DNA from: Acidobacteriota bacterium
GTDB taxonomy: Bacteria > Acidobacteriota > Blastocatellia > UBA7656
Length of the DNA: 62,690 nucleotides
NCBI GenBank assembly: GCA_040754075.1
Contig: JBFMDH010000002.1
Span: 390,221 to 452,910 of the forward strand
Direction of reading: 5' to 3'
A program made the position numbers and the translations under genes. Positions 1-9,279 of this stretch are shown here, one piece after another (the first letter of the stretch is position 1; each line of letters opens with the position of its first letter). The notes below the pieces were generated by a model, which saw only the letters and a list, made by a program, of their open reading frames with translations, made no database searches and was not told where the DNA came from.

Positions 1-29
1 GCGGCAAAATTGTTTTAAGCGTTGAATGA
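1..29 (+). CDS. 3' end of a probable medium-chain dehydrogenase/quinone reductase (partial)
   Basis: Reading from base 3, the first codons give GKIVLSVE followed by TGA at 27-29. This closely resembles the C-terminus of the quinone-oxidoreductase-like protein encoded further on in the window (FGKIVIKF, stop at 5271). The tail HxGKIV is typical of the zinc-independent alcohol dehydrogenase/quinone reductase family. Only eight codons are visible, so the call is tentative. It would fit the redox-enzyme cluster that follows. Confidence 0.4.
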
Positions 30-127
30 AGATTTGCAAATTTGGAGAAACTCACACGTTTAAAGATTCGTTAATTGATTAACGATTTACTGGTTGACAA
101 TTGTGAGATGATTAAAAGGAGAAACTG

Positions 128-1021
128 ATGGAATACAGAGAATTTGGCAAAACCGATATGAAAGTAAGCGTTCTGGGGTTTGGCGGCGCGGAAATTGGCT
201 TTGAAAGCGCAAGCCAGGAGAACGTCACCAAACTATTAAATAGCGCGCTGGATGCTGGTTTGAACGTCATTGATAGCGCGGCGGCTTATCTGGTCAGCGA
301 ACAACTCATCGGCAGTGCGGTTGCCGGACGCCGCAAAGATTTCTACCTGTTTACCAAATGCGGCGTGACCGATGGCTTTACCCGACAGGATTGGAGCAAA
401 GCCGGGATTCGCAATCAGATTGAACAGAGTTTGAAGAGTTTGCAGACCGACTACCTTGACTTGATTCAACTGCACAGTTGTTCAGCCGAGGTCTTGCAAA
501 AAGGCGAAGCGATTGAAGCATTGCAGGAAGCCAGAGAGCAAGGGCTGGCGCGTTACATCGGTTATAGCGGCGACGGCGAAGATGCGCGCTTTGCGATTGA
601 AACCGGCGCGTTTGATACCTTGCAAACTTCTGTGAGCATTGCCGACCAGGAGTCCATCGAATTGTTGTTGCCGAAAGCGCAAGAGCTTGGCTTGGGGGTA
701 ATCGCCAAACGCCCGGTAGCGAATGCCGCCTGGCGCACCGGCGAAAAACCCGCAAACGCTTATCACCACACCTATTGGGAAAGACTTGTCAAACTTGATT
801 ATGATTTTTTGAAATTGCCGCTCAATGAAGCGATTGCCATTGCCTTGCGATTTACCCTTTCGCATCCGGTGCATACGGCGATTGTCGGCACTACTAATCC
901 GCATCGCTGGCAAGAGAACGCCGCGAGTCTGCAAGCCGGCGCGCTTCCCGCAGAAGAAATCGCCAAAATTCGCGCCCGTTGGCAAGCCGTTGCCGATGCA
1001 AGCTGGGTCGGTCAGGTTTAA
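128..1021 (+). CDS. aldo/keto reductase
   Basis: NAD(P)H-dependent carbonyl reductase of the aldo/keto reductase family, a cytoplasmic TIM barrel of 297 aa. The usual tetrad can be placed at D49 (NVIDSAAAY), Y54, K77 (LFTKCG) and H116 (LIQLHS). The N-terminus YREFGKTDMKVSVLGFGG is typical of the family. An AAGGAG Shine-Dalgarno at 116-121 supports the ATG. The substrate cannot be predicted. It is the first complete gene of a same-strand run of oxidoreductases ending with thioredoxin at 5714. A second, longer family member lies at 1868, so the two may be ancient paralogs with different substrates. Confidence 0.9.
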   Translation: MEYREFGKTDMKVSVLGFGGAEIGFESASQENVTKLLNSALDAGLNVIDSAAAYLVSEQLIGSAVAGRRKDFYLFTKCGVTDGFTRQDWSKAGIRNQIEQSLKSLQTDYLDLIQLHSCSAEVLQKGEAIEALQEAREQGLARYIGYSGDGEDARFAIETGAFDTLQTSVSIADQESIELLLPKAQELGLGVIAKRPVANAAWRTGEKPANAYHHTYWERLVKLDYDFLKLPLNEAIAIALRFTLSHPVHTAIVGTTNPHRWQENAASLQAGALPAEEIAKIRARWQAVADASWVGQV

Positions 1022-1102
1022 GAGAGTTTGGAGAAACACACAAATTCAAAACAGTTTTAACTAACCCAACCTGTGAACCATTTTTTATCGAAGGAGAATC
1101 AG

Positions 1103-1837
1103 ATGAGCACTAACAAAGTTGCGTTAATTACCGGAGCCAATAAAGGCATCGGTTATGAAATCGCCCGACAACTTGGGCAACAATCAATTACTGTTTTAGT
1201 CGGGGCGCGCGATCAGGCGCGGGGCGCTGAAGCCGCAGATAAACTTCGCGCCGAAGGCATTGACGCGCTCGCCGTTCAACTCGATGTCACAGATGGCAAA
1301 ACCATTGAAGCGACGAAAAAGTTTGTCGAAGAAAAGTTTGGCAAACTCGATATTCTGGTCAACAATGCGGGTATCATTGGCGGTTATGATTGGGGAACGC
1401 CGCCAAGCGATGTGCCGCTCGATACGGTGCGCAAAGTTTTTGAAACCAATTTCTTCGGGGTGATTGCCGTGACCCAAAGCTTTTTGCCGCTTTTGAAAAA
1501 GAGTGAAGCCGGTCGCGTCGTCAATGTGTCGAGCGGGCTTGGGTCGCTGACGAAATTGAGCGATACGAGTTATGAATTTTCGGGAATAAATTTTCTTGAT
1601 TACAATGCCTCGAAAACGGCGCTCAATGCCATCACCTTGAGTTTTGCCAAAGAGTTCAAAAACACGCCGCTTAAAATCAACGCGGCAGACCCGGGCTACA
1701 CGGCGACCGACATCAACAACAACACCGGAACCAAAACGGTTGCCGAAGGCGCGGACACCCCTGTGTGGTTGGCAACGCTTCCCGATGATGGGCCAACCGG
1801 CGGTTTCTTCAGCGCAAGAGAACCGATGCCCTGGTAA
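1103..1837 (+). CDS. short-chain dehydrogenase/reductase (SDR)
   Basis: Classical SDR, 244 aa, probably reducing a carbonyl with NADPH (carbonyl-reductase-like). It shows the cofactor loop TGANKGIG at residues 10-17, the LVNNAG motif, the catalytic serine in VNVSSG and the YNASK active site. The start at 1103 is preferred because AAGGAG lies at 1091-1096. An in-frame GTG at 1073 would add ten residues without a ribosome site. It lies about 80 bp downstream of one aldo/keto reductase and 30 bp upstream of another, so co-transcription is likely. The substrate is unknown. Confidence 0.9.
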   Translation: MSTNKVALITGANKGIGYEIARQLGQQSITVLVGARDQARGAEAADKLRAEGIDALAVQLDVTDGKTIEATKKFVEEKFGKLDILVNNAGIIGGYDWGTPPSDVPLDTVRKVFETNFFGVIAVTQSFLPLLKKSEAGRVVNVSSGLGSLTKLSDTSYEFSGINFLDYNASKTALNAITLSFAKEFKNTPLKINAADPGYTATDINNNTGTKTVAEGADTPVWLATLPDDGPTGGFFSAREPMPW

Positions 1838-1867
1838 TTTTTTGAGAGCAGAAAGGACACCTTCAAC

Positions 1868-2902
1868 ATGCGATATAAACTTCTAGGTAAAAGCGGATTG
1901 CGGGTTGCCGAAATTTGTCTCGGCGCGATGACCTTCGGCGATGATTGGGGATGGGGCGCAGCGCGCGATGAGAGCCGCAAACAATTTGATTTGTATGCAG
2001 AGGCAGGCGGCAATTTTATTGACACGGCAAATCTCTACACCAACGGTTCCAGTGAAAGATTGGTCGGCGAATTTATCACCGGTGAACGCGACAAATGGGT
2101 GGTCGCGACCAAGTACACTTTCAACAATCAAAGCAGTGAGGTGAACCTCAGTGGCAATCATCGCAAAAATATGGTGCAGTCCGTAAACGCCAGTTTGAAA
2201 CGGCTCAACACCGATTATATTGATTTGTTGTGGTTGCACGGTTGGGATTTCACCACGCCGGTTGACGAGGTGATGCGCTCATTTGATGATTTAATCAGAG
2301 CCGGAAAAATTCTTTATGCAGGCGTATCCGACACCCCCGCCTGGATTGTTGCGAAAGCCAATACCCTGGCTGAACTTCGCGGGTGGTCGCCGTTTATCGC
2401 TTTGCAGGTCGAATACTCTTTGAGACAGCGAACCCCTGAACGCGATTTGATTCCGATGGCGCAACATTTCGACATTGGGGTGACGGCATGGAGTCCTTTG
2501 GGCGGCGGCGTGCTCACCGGCAAGTACAACAAAGGCGGCGAGATTGACACCGGCGGGCGACTTCCTAATGGAGCCAAAGAGAGCGATTTGAAAATTGCTG
2601 CAAAAGTCCTGGAAATTGCTGATGAAATCGGACGTTCGGCGTCGCAGGTGGCGCTCAACTGGTTGCGTCAACAAGATAGTCGTTTCGGCAGCATCATTCC
2701 GATTGTCGGGGCGCGCAAAACCGAACAACTGCAAGACAATCTCGCCTGCGTTGAATTTGAACTGACGCCGGAGCAAATCGCGCGCTTGAATGAAGCGAGC
2801 AAAATCGAACTCGGATTTCCGCATGATTTTCTGAAGAGTGACACGGTTCACAAATTTGCGCTCAGCGGGACGCTTGAAAATATTGATAATCATCGCGCCT
2901 GA
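1868..2902 (+). CDS. aldo/keto reductase
   Basis: Second aldo/keto reductase of the cluster, 344 aa, of the longer YajO/Tas-like type. The catalytic residues are visible in NFIDTANLYTNG (D and Y), VVATKYTF (K) and LLWLHGWD (H). The C-terminal cofactor-binding loop IVGARKTEQLQDNL is also present. AAAGGA precedes the ATG at a slightly long spacing. The MFS transporter gene begins 14 bp after its stop, which suggests a joint transcript. The substrate is not predictable. Confidence 0.9.
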   Translation: MRYKLLGKSGLRVAEICLGAMTFGDDWGWGAARDESRKQFDLYAEAGGNFIDTANLYTNGSSERLVGEFITGERDKWVVATKYTFNNQSSEVNLSGNHRKNMVQSVNASLKRLNTDYIDLLWLHGWDFTTPVDEVMRSFDDLIRAGKILYAGVSDTPAWIVAKANTLAELRGWSPFIALQVEYSLRQRTPERDLIPMAQHFDIGVTAWSPLGGGVLTGKYNKGGEIDTGGRLPNGAKESDLKIAAKVLEIADEIGRSASQVALNWLRQQDSRFGSIIPIVGARKTEQLQDNLACVEFELTPEQIARLNEASKIELGFPHDFLKSDTVHKFALSGTLENIDNHRA

Positions 2903-2916
2903 TGGTTGAGAAATAA

Positions 2917-4233
2917 ATGTTGAACGCGAGCATAACGAAAAAAAGTAAGTGGCGACGCATCATCGGCGCATTGACGCTGGATGTTTCGCCACTTCGGGTT
3001 TCACGCGATTATCGGTTGTTGTTCACCGGACAATTGGTTTCGGGTTTTGGCTCGGCAATGAGCTACGTTGTCTTGCCGTTTCAAATGTATCAATTGACGA
3101 AATCATCATTGGCGGTCGGGATGTTAGGGGTGGCGGAATTTGTGCCCATGCTTACGCTCGGCTTTGTCGGCGGGGCGCTTGCAGATTATTTCGACCGTCG
3201 CAAATTGTTGTGGATTGCGGAAGTCGGGTTGATGCTCTGTGTCGGGGTGTTGATTTTCAATTCCTTGCTCGCAAGCCCAAAAGTCTGGGTGTTGTTTATG
3301 GCTTCGGCATTGTTTGCAGCATTGAACGCTCTGCATCGTCCGGCAATGGAAGCCTTAACGCCGAAAATTGTTGCCGCCGAATTTATGCCTGCGGTAGCTG
3401 CGCTCAATTCGCTGCGATTTAATTTCAGCTTTATTCTGGGTCCTGCGGTTGGTGGGGTGTTGGCTGCGAGTTTCGGCGTGGCGCTGGCTTATGGGGTTGA
3501 CCTTGTGACCTATGTAGTGTCGCTTGCGGCATTGTTGCTGATGCGCGCGGTGCCGCCGCCGGAAGACCCTGACCGTCCGAGTTTGCAATCGGTGATTGAT
3601 GGGCTGCGTTATGCGCGAAGCCGGCAGGAATTGCTCGGCACTTACCTGATTGATTTGAATGCCATGTTTTTCGGCATGCCGATGGCATTGTTTCCGGCGA
3701 TGGCTGAAAGTTACGGCAGCGCGTCAGTCGGGCTGTTTTATTCGATGCCGTCGATTGGCGCATTGTGTGCGACATTGACATCGGGTTGGACTGCGCGAAT
3801 TCGCAAACACGGCTTGGCGATTACCATTGCGGCAAGCGTGTGGGGGCTTGCAATTGTTGGTGCGGGGCTTGCGAAACATTTGTGGTTGGGCTTGTTTTTT
3901 CTGGCGCTCGCGGGCTGCGCCGATATGATTAGCGGGCTTTTCAGAATGACCCTGTGGAATCAAACGATTCCCGATTATTTACGCGGGCGCATGGCGAGCA
4001 TTGAAATGATTAGTTACACGACGGGACCATATCTTGGCAATGCGGAAGCCGGAATCGTCGCGAGTCTTTTCGGATTGCGGGCGTCGGTGGTTTCAGGCGG
4101 AGTGTTGTGCGTCGCCGGGTCAGCATTGTTAGCGATGTTTTTGCCGCGCTTCATTCGATACGACAGAGAAGAAGGGCTGGCAAGAAAAGAGATTGACGAA
4201 GCGGCGCGCGCCGTATCAGGTGTTGAAGTATAG
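2917..4233 (+). CDS. MFS transporter, EntS-like exporter
   Basis: Inner-membrane major facilitator protein of 438 aa with about 12 hydrophobic segments. The N-terminal part DYRLLFTGQLVSGFGSAMSY and the loop GALADYFDRRKLL match the MFS_3/EntS (enterobactin exporter-like) group, whose cytoplasmic loop 2-3 carries the D-R-R/K signature. It probably exports a small organic compound. Lying within a run of reductases, it could export a product or toxic substrate of those enzymes, but this is only inference from position. No strong Shine-Dalgarno precedes the ATG. The 14-bp gap to the upstream gene suggests coupling. Confidence 0.85.
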   Translation: MLNASITKKSKWRRIIGALTLDVSPLRVSRDYRLLFTGQLVSGFGSAMSYVVLPFQMYQLTKSSLAVGMLGVAEFVPMLTLGFVGGALADYFDRRKLLWIAEVGLMLCVGVLIFNSLLASPKVWVLFMASALFAALNALHRPAMEALTPKIVAAEFMPAVAALNSLRFNFSFILGPAVGGVLAASFGVALAYGVDLVTYVVSLAALLLMRAVPPPEDPDRPSLQSVIDGLRYARSRQELLGTYLIDLNAMFFGMPMALFPAMAESYGSASVGLFYSMPSIGALCATLTSGWTARIRKHGLAITIAASVWGLAIVGAGLAKHLWLGLFFLALAGCADMISGLFRMTLWNQTIPDYLRGRMASIEMISYTTGPYLGNAEAGIVASLFGLRASVVSGGVLCVAGSALLAMFLPRFIRYDREEGLARKEIDEAARAVSGVEV

Positions 4234-4266
4234 ATTGAAAAAATATCCAGCAAAGGGGAAAGGAAA

Positions 4267-5271
4267 ATGAAAGCATACGAGGTTCAAAAATTCGGGCTTG
4301 ATGGACTGGTTCAGGTTGAACGAGCCGAGCCGCAACCCAAACCCGGACAAGTGTTGCTCAAGATGCGCGCCGCATCTTTGAATTACCGCGATTTTATGGT
4401 CGCGCAAGGGGTTTACAATCCGCGCCTGAAAATGCCGCAAATTCCGCTCTCGGATGGCGTCGGGGAAGTGATTGCAGTTGGTGAAGGTGTCACTCGCGTA
4501 AAGCCTGGCGACCGCGTTTGCAATAGCTTTTTTGAAAAATGGGTAGGCGGCGATTTAACTCCCGAAGGCGCGACCTCTGCCCTTGGTGGCGGACGCGACG
4601 GCGTGCTTGCCGAATATGTCGCGCTCCATGAAGATGGGGTGGTGCATTTGCCTGAACATCTCACCGATGAAGAAGCCGCGACCTTGCCCTGTGCGGCGCT
4701 CACAGCATGGTGCGCGTTGATTGAATGGGGCAATTTGAAAACCGGCGATTCTATCTTAGCGATGGGAACCGGCGGAGTTTCGATTTTCGCTTTGCAATTC
4801 GCCAAAATTGCCGGGGCGCGAGTCATCATCACTTCGAGCAGCGACGAAAAACTGGCGCGCGCCAAAAACTTAGGCGCGGATGATTTAATCAACTACAAAA
4901 CCACGCCCGATTGGGAAAAAGAGGTCGCAAAACTCACCGGTGGCAGAGGCGTTGACCAGGTGGTTGAAGTCGGCGGCGCGGGCACCTTTATGAAATCCGT
5001 CAAAGCCGTAAGGCGCGGCGGCACGATCAGTTTGATTGGTGTGTTGGCGGGCGCGGGCGAAGTCAATTTAACCGCAGTGTTGATGAACGGCTTGCGCGTG
5101 CAGGGGATTTTTGTCGGCTCGCGGCAGATGTTTGAAGCCATGAATCGGGCAATCGCTTTACACAAATTGCGCCCCGTGGTCGATAAAGTTTTCTCGTTTG
5201 ACGAAGCGCCCGCAGCTTACGAACTCATGGGGCGCGGCGGACATTTCGGCAAGATTGTAATTAAGTTTTGA
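4267..5271 (+). CDS. NAD(P)-dependent alcohol dehydrogenase / quinone oxidoreductase family
   Basis: Medium-chain dehydrogenase/reductase, 334 aa. The N-terminal GroES-like fold (SLNYRDFMVAQGVY, then PGDRVC) is followed by a Rossmann domain (ILAMGTGGVSIFALQFAK). The cysteine cluster for structural zinc is missing, so it is probably the zinc-free quinone-reductase-like type. AAAGGGGAAAGGAAA supports the start. The family reduces quinones, enones or alcohols with NADPH. It closes the redox run before thioredoxin. The fragment at the left edge of the window ends in almost the same peptide, hinting at a paralog there. Confidence 0.88.
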   Translation: MKAYEVQKFGLDGLVQVERAEPQPKPGQVLLKMRAASLNYRDFMVAQGVYNPRLKMPQIPLSDGVGEVIAVGEGVTRVKPGDRVCNSFFEKWVGGDLTPEGATSALGGGRDGVLAEYVALHEDGVVHLPEHLTDEEAATLPCAALTAWCALIEWGNLKTGDSILAMGTGGVSIFALQFAKIAGARVIITSSSDEKLARAKNLGADDLINYKTTPDWEKEVAKLTGGRGVDQVVEVGGAGTFMKSVKAVRRGGTISLIGVLAGAGEVNLTAVLMNGLRVQGIFVGSRQMFEAMNRAIALHKLRPVVDKVFSFDEAPAAYELMGRGGHFGKIVIKF

Positions 5272-5369
5272 TGGATTGATGCAGGTGAATGGCTGACGCA
5301 TCCTTCACCTTTCATCGTTCATCGAATCAACGGTAGAATGAATGGTAGAGATTTTTCGGAGGTAAAAAA

Positions 5370-5714
5370 ATGAGTGAACATATCAAAGAAATTACAGACA
5401 ACAGTTTTGAAACAGAAGTTTTAAAATCAGAGAAACTCACACTGGTCGATTTTTGGGCGGAATGGTGCGGGCCGTGTCTGGCGCTTGCGCCCACCGTCGA
5501 AGAGGTTGCCAAACAGTATGCGGGTAACCTCAACGTCGCGAAATTGAACGTCGATTACAGCCCGGACACCCCGCCGCGTTATGGCATTCGCGGCATCCCG
5601 ACTTTGATTTTATTCAAAGGCGGGCAGGAGGTTGACCGCATCGTCGGGTTTGTCGGCAAAGGCGCAATTGAAGCGATGATTCAAAAACACGCGGGCGTTT
5701 CTGCCAAGGCATAA
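5370..5714 (+). CDS. trxA: thioredoxin
   Basis: Thioredoxin of 114 aa, close to the usual 105-110. The active site WCGPC lies in VDFWAEWCGPCLALAPTVEE, and the cis-proline loop is GIRGIPTLILFKGG. It reduces protein disulfides in the cytoplasm; no signal peptide is visible. A CGGAGG ribosome site precedes the ATG by a good distance. A GC-rich hairpin follows the gene (5737-5782). The position at the end of a redox-enzyme run is in keeping with its role but does not prove co-regulation. Confidence 0.95.
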   Translation: MSEHIKEITDNSFETEVLKSEKLTLVDFWAEWCGPCLALAPTVEEVAKQYAGNLNVAKLNVDYSPDTPPRYGIRGIPTLILFKGGQEVDRIVGFVGKGAIEAMIQKHAGVSAKA

Positions 5715-5736
5715 GCTTAAATTTTAAAACTTAAAC

Positions 5737-5782
5737 CGGCGCGATGGATGTGGGTGAACTTTTACCGGCATTCATCGCGCCG
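5737..5782 (+). terminator. hairpin after trxA, probable terminator
   Basis: CGGCGCGATG at 5737-5746 pairs exactly with CATCGCGCCG at 5773-5782, and the stem can be extended inward with mismatches. No long T tract follows, so it could be a weak or factor-assisted terminator. Confidence 0.5.
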
Positions 5783-5840
5783 ACTGATTTAAACTTTAAA
5801 TAACAATTCGGCAACGAATATTTTAAACCCCTATAAAACT

Positions 5841-6893
5841 ATGGAACGAACATTAAGGCTAATTTCAAACAACCATAATGCAAATCAAGCGCATTCATTC
5901 AACGATTCCCATCCTTCGGATGAAGAGTTGCTGGATGCTTATTCAAAAGCGGTTATCGATGCGGCGGAACGCATCAATCCTTCGGTCGTCTACATCGAAG
6001 TTCATCACGCCGGAAACGCATCACCCAATGGACGGCGCGGCGCGCAACCTTCGGGCGGCAGCGGTTCAGGGTTTGTGTTTACGCCCGATGGCTTTGTGCT
6101 GACCAATAGCCATGTGGTTCATAATGCCAGGCGAATCGATGTGGCGTTTTCGGATGGGCGGCGTTTTGAAGCCGAACCGATTGGCGATGACCCCGACACA
6201 GACCTGGCGGTAGTAAGAATCAACGCGCCCAATCTGGTGCCTGTATTTTTGGGCGATTCGCAGAAGGTGAAGGTCGGGCAACTCGCCATCGCCATCGGCA
6301 ACCCTTACGGCTTTCAATACACCGTGACCGCTGGCGTAGTGAGCGCGCTGGGACGCAGTTTGCGTTCGCGTTCGGGGCGACTGATTGACAACATCATTCA
6401 AACCGATGCGGCGCTCAATCCCGGCAATTCCGGTGGCCCGCTGGTGACCTCGCGCGGCGAAGTCATCGGCGTCAACACGGCGATGATTTTGCCCGCGCAA
6501 GGCATTTCATTTGCGATTGCCATCAATACGGCGAAATTCATTACCGGCAAATTGATTAAAGAAGGTCGGGTGCGGCGCAGTTACATAGGCGTTGGCGGGC
6601 AAGTCGTACCGCTGCCGCGCGCCGTGGTGCGGTCATTGAATCTGGTAATTGAAAGCGGCGTGTTGATTGTGTCGAGCGAAGAAAGCAGTCCGGCTCGGCG
6701 CGCGGGGCTTCAGGAGGGTGATGTGATTATCGCTTTCGATGGACAGCCGATTGCCGGAATTGATGACCTGCACCGAATGCTCACCGAAGAAAAAGTCGAT
6801 ACCAGAGCCGGTATAACGATTGTCCGCTACATCAATAATCAGGCGCAAAAATTGACGCTCACCATCGTGCCGCAGGAATCGAAATCGACATAG
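5841..6893 (+). CDS. HtrA/DegP-like trypsin-fold serine protease with PDZ domain
   Basis: S1C-family protease of 350 aa. The catalytic triad is visible as H in TNSHVVHNA, D in DTDLAVVRI and S in NPGNSGGPLV. A C-terminal PDZ domain covers roughly residues 255-345 (SPARRAGLQEGDVIIAFDG). Family members degrade or refold damaged proteins, usually in the periplasm. Here no signal peptide or membrane anchor is evident: the N-terminus is polar and asparagine/histidine-rich. It may therefore be cytoplasmic or start elsewhere. No Shine-Dalgarno is seen before the ATG. Confidence 0.88.
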   Translation: MERTLRLISNNHNANQAHSFNDSHPSDEELLDAYSKAVIDAAERINPSVVYIEVHHAGNASPNGRRGAQPSGGSGSGFVFTPDGFVLTNSHVVHNARRIDVAFSDGRRFEAEPIGDDPDTDLAVVRINAPNLVPVFLGDSQKVKVGQLAIAIGNPYGFQYTVTAGVVSALGRSLRSRSGRLIDNIIQTDAALNPGNSGGPLVTSRGEVIGVNTAMILPAQGISFAIAINTAKFITGKLIKEGRVRRSYIGVGGQVVPLPRAVVRSLNLVIESGVLIVSSEESSPARRAGLQEGDVIIAFDGQPIAGIDDLHRMLTEEKVDTRAGITIVRYINNQAQKLTLTIVPQESKST

Positions 6894-6960
6894 GTTTGAT
6901 TATCACTTGCCGGTCGGATATGTGCAGGCAGGAAGAAGGTACAGATTACCGAACAGACGC

Positions 6961-7016
6961 AATAAACGGAACAAACGGAAATTTTGCGCAATGCCTTTTC
7001 CGTCTGTTCCGTTATT
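6961..7016. repeat. inverted repeat of AACGGAA-type units between convergent genes
   Basis: The gap between the HtrA-like gene and the convergent PD40 gene contains an arm at 6961-6981 (AATAAACGGAACAAACGGAA) and a near-complementary arm at 6996-7016. Further GGTTCCGTTTGC copies run to about 7035. The arms can fold into a hairpin and might terminate both transcripts. It belongs in style to the heptamer-based hairpins seen elsewhere in the window. Confidence 0.6.
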
Positions 7017-7053
7017 TTCGTTGGTTCCGTTTGCTTTCTGAATTGATGAAATG

Positions 7054-8121
7054 TTAATCCACCCAGTCGGCGATGAAAACGTTGGTATCGCCTTGTTTGG
7101 CGGCATTGCGATTTGATGCGAAGACGATTTTTTTACCGTCGGGCGAAAACATCGGAAAGCCGTCAAAGGTTTCGTTGAAGGTGATGCGTTCAAGCCCCGT
7201 CCCATCGACGTTGATGGCGTAGAGGTCAAAGTTCCTGCCCCTTGGGTCATCCATATTCGATGAAAAAATAATGCGTTTGCCGTTCGGGAAAAAGTAGGGC
7301 GCGAAATTGGCTTTGCCATTATTGGTCACTTGTCGTTTACCTGTGCCGTCGGCTTTCATGACCCAGATGTCGAGCGTGGTCGGGCGAATGAGATTGTCTT
7401 TTAAAAGCGATTTGTAATCGGCTGCGGCCTTTTCCTCTTTCGGATGATGGGCGCGAAAAACTATCCATTGGTTGTCGGCGGAATAAAAGGGACCGCCATC
7501 GTAACCGAGTTCATTGGTTAATCGCTTCACATTTTTGCCATCAATATCCATTGTGTAGATGTCGAGGTCGCCATCGCGTGTCGAAGTGAAAACAATTTTT
7601 TTGCCGTTGGGTGAAATGGTCGCTTCGGCATCATAGCCTGCGGTTTTCGTGAGCGGTTTTAAATTTGTGCCATCGGGATTGGCAACATAAATATCGTAGC
7701 TCGGATAAATCGCCCAGACATAGCCGCGCGAGTAATCGGGTTTCGGCGGGCAGGCGGCATCGGTTGCGTGCGTTGACGAATAGAGAATCTTTTTATCATT
7801 GCGAAAATAGTAGGCGCAGGTGGTGCGACCTTTGTTGGTTGACACCATCTTCACATTCGAGCCATCAATGTTCATGGTGTAAATCTGGTCGCATTCATGC
7901 CCTTCGCGGGTTGATTGAAAGATGAGCTTTTTGCCGTCGGCTGAAAAATAGGCTTCGGCATTTTCGCCGCCAAAGGTTAATTGCCGAACATTCTTGAAGT
8001 GTTTTTCACCCGGCAGCACTAATGAATCCCCGGTTGCCGTTGAAGCATTCATCGGTTGCGGTTGCAACGAAAAGGTAATGAGCGTAAACAACATGATAGA
8101 GAAAGCCAGAAAGTATCTCAT
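7054..8121 (-). CDS. secreted PD40/TolB-like beta-propeller protein
   Basis: Protein of 355 aa with an N-terminal hydrophobic signal peptide (about residues 1-26). Repeated blades of the form FSADGKKLIFQSTRxG...IYTMNIDGSNxKxL are those of the WD40-like PD40 family, also found in TolB. About six blades are visible, so it may form one propeller in the periplasm or outside the cell. It lacks the N-terminal TolB domain. GGAG at a good distance precedes the ATG. The role is unknown; such proteins bind partners or carbohydrates. It lies alone, convergent with the HtrA-like gene. Confidence 0.8.
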   Translation of the reverse strand: MRYFLAFSIMLFTLITFSLQPQPMNASTATGDSLVLPGEKHFKNVRQLTFGGENAEAYFSADGKKLIFQSTREGHECDQIYTMNIDGSNVKMVSTNKGRTTCAYYFRNDKKILYSSTHATDAACPPKPDYSRGYVWAIYPSYDIYVANPDGTNLKPLTKTAGYDAEATISPNGKKIVFTSTRDGDLDIYTMDIDGKNVKRLTNELGYDGGPFYSADNQWIVFRAHHPKEEKAAADYKSLLKDNLIRPTTLDIWVMKADGTGKRQVTNNGKANFAPYFFPNGKRIIFSSNMDDPRGRNFDLYAINVDGTGLERITFNETFDGFPMFSPDGKKIVFASNRNAAKQGDTNVFIADWVD

Positions 8122-8199
8122 TCATTATCTCCACAAAAATTTGAATTGAATTTTTAAGAACTAAGATGATAGCGATTTGTTGGCGAAAAACGAAATGTT

Positions 8200-9225
8200 C
8201 TATTGATTTATTGCCGCACTCGATTGATGAAGTTTTGCGGCAAGCTTGATGGCTTCGACGAGGCTGCCGGGTTCGGCAATGCCGCGACCGGCAATATCAA
8301 AAGCCGTGCCGTGGTCTACCGAGGTGCGAATAATCGGCAATCCGAGCGTCACGTTGACCGCTTCGCCAAATGCCAGACATTTGACGGGAATCAACCCCTG
8401 GTCGTGATAACAGGCAATCACGGTGTCAAATTCACCGCGCGCCGCGCGCACAAAAATCGTATCCGCCGGATAAGCGCCGCTAACCTCTATGCCGCGCTGC
8501 CTGCATTGCGCAATTGCCGGATTGATTTCGCGAATCTCTTCATTCCCGAAAAGCCCGTGTTCACCGGCGTGTGGATTGAGTCCACAAACCGCGATGCGTG
8601 GTTGAGCAATGCCAAAGCGTTGCATTTCGCTATACGTGAGTTCGATGACATCGACCACCCGTTCTCTATTTATTGCTTGAATGGCATCGGCTAAACTCAG
8701 ATGAATGGTGAGCAACACGACGCGCAAATCGCCTGCAAAAAAACACATCAACGAACGGGTCGCGCCGCAAAGTGCAGTGAGCATTTCCGTATGTCCGGGG
8801 AAGGGGACGCCTGCGAGTTTCAGCGCCTCTTTATTGATTGGCGCAGTCGCCATCGCGTCAAGCTGTTTATCGAGATAGAGTCGGACAGCCGTTTCGATAA
8901 AGCTTGCAGCGGCGCGTCCTGCCGTTGCAGACAATCTACCGTATTCGATGTGCGCGCAAATTTCACCGACATCGAAAATGACGACGGTATCGGTAGTTGC
9001 AGCAAGGGTTGCGGCGTCTTTAGCGATTGGATAATTGCAAGGCAGGTTGAGCAGGCGAGCCTGTCTTTGAAGTTCGCCGGCATCGGCAATGATGACGCTT
9101 TGACAGACAGACCTCACCTCGGCACTGGCGACCGCTTTCAAAACGATTTCGATGCCAATGCCTGCGGGGTCTCCGATGGTAATGCCAACGCGAGGTTGGT
9201 TAGGACTTTCAGGTGTTTTGGTCAC
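8200..9225 (-). CDS. pdxA: 4-hydroxythreonine-4-phosphate dehydrogenase PdxA
   Basis: 341 aa, the family's usual length. The N-terminus VGITIGDPAGIGIE, the metal site FPGHTEMLTALCG, the motif GLNPHAGEHGLFG and the YHDQGLIPVK segment are hallmarks of PdxA. The enzyme oxidises 4-phospho-hydroxythreonine in the DXP-dependent vitamin B6 pathway, in the cytoplasm. The start codon is GTG. The Hfq-like gene ends about 54 bp upstream on the same strand, so the two may share a transcript. Confidence 0.95.
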   Translation of the reverse strand: MTKTPESPNQPRVGITIGDPAGIGIEIVLKAVASAEVRSVCQSVIIADAGELQRQARLLNLPCNYPIAKDAATLAATTDTVVIFDVGEICAHIEYGRLSATAGRAAASFIETAVRLYLDKQLDAMATAPINKEALKLAGVPFPGHTEMLTALCGATRSLMCFFAGDLRVVLLTIHLSLADAIQAINRERVVDVIELTYSEMQRFGIAQPRIAVCGLNPHAGEHGLFGNEEIREINPAIAQCRQRGIEVSGAYPADTIFVRAARGEFDTVIACYHDQGLIPVKCLAFGEAVNVTLGLPIIRTSVDHGTAFDIAGRGIAEPGSLVEAIKLAAKLHQSSAAINQ

Positions 9226-9279
9226 GAGGTTGAGCCGTAAAAGCGGGAGGTTGCTATACGCAGCAGTACACCAGACCCT

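Noticed and set aside
482-1039. Open frame of 185 codons opposite the first aldo/keto reductase
   Set aside because: Antisense to a gene with clear family motifs; its product has no recognisable domain.
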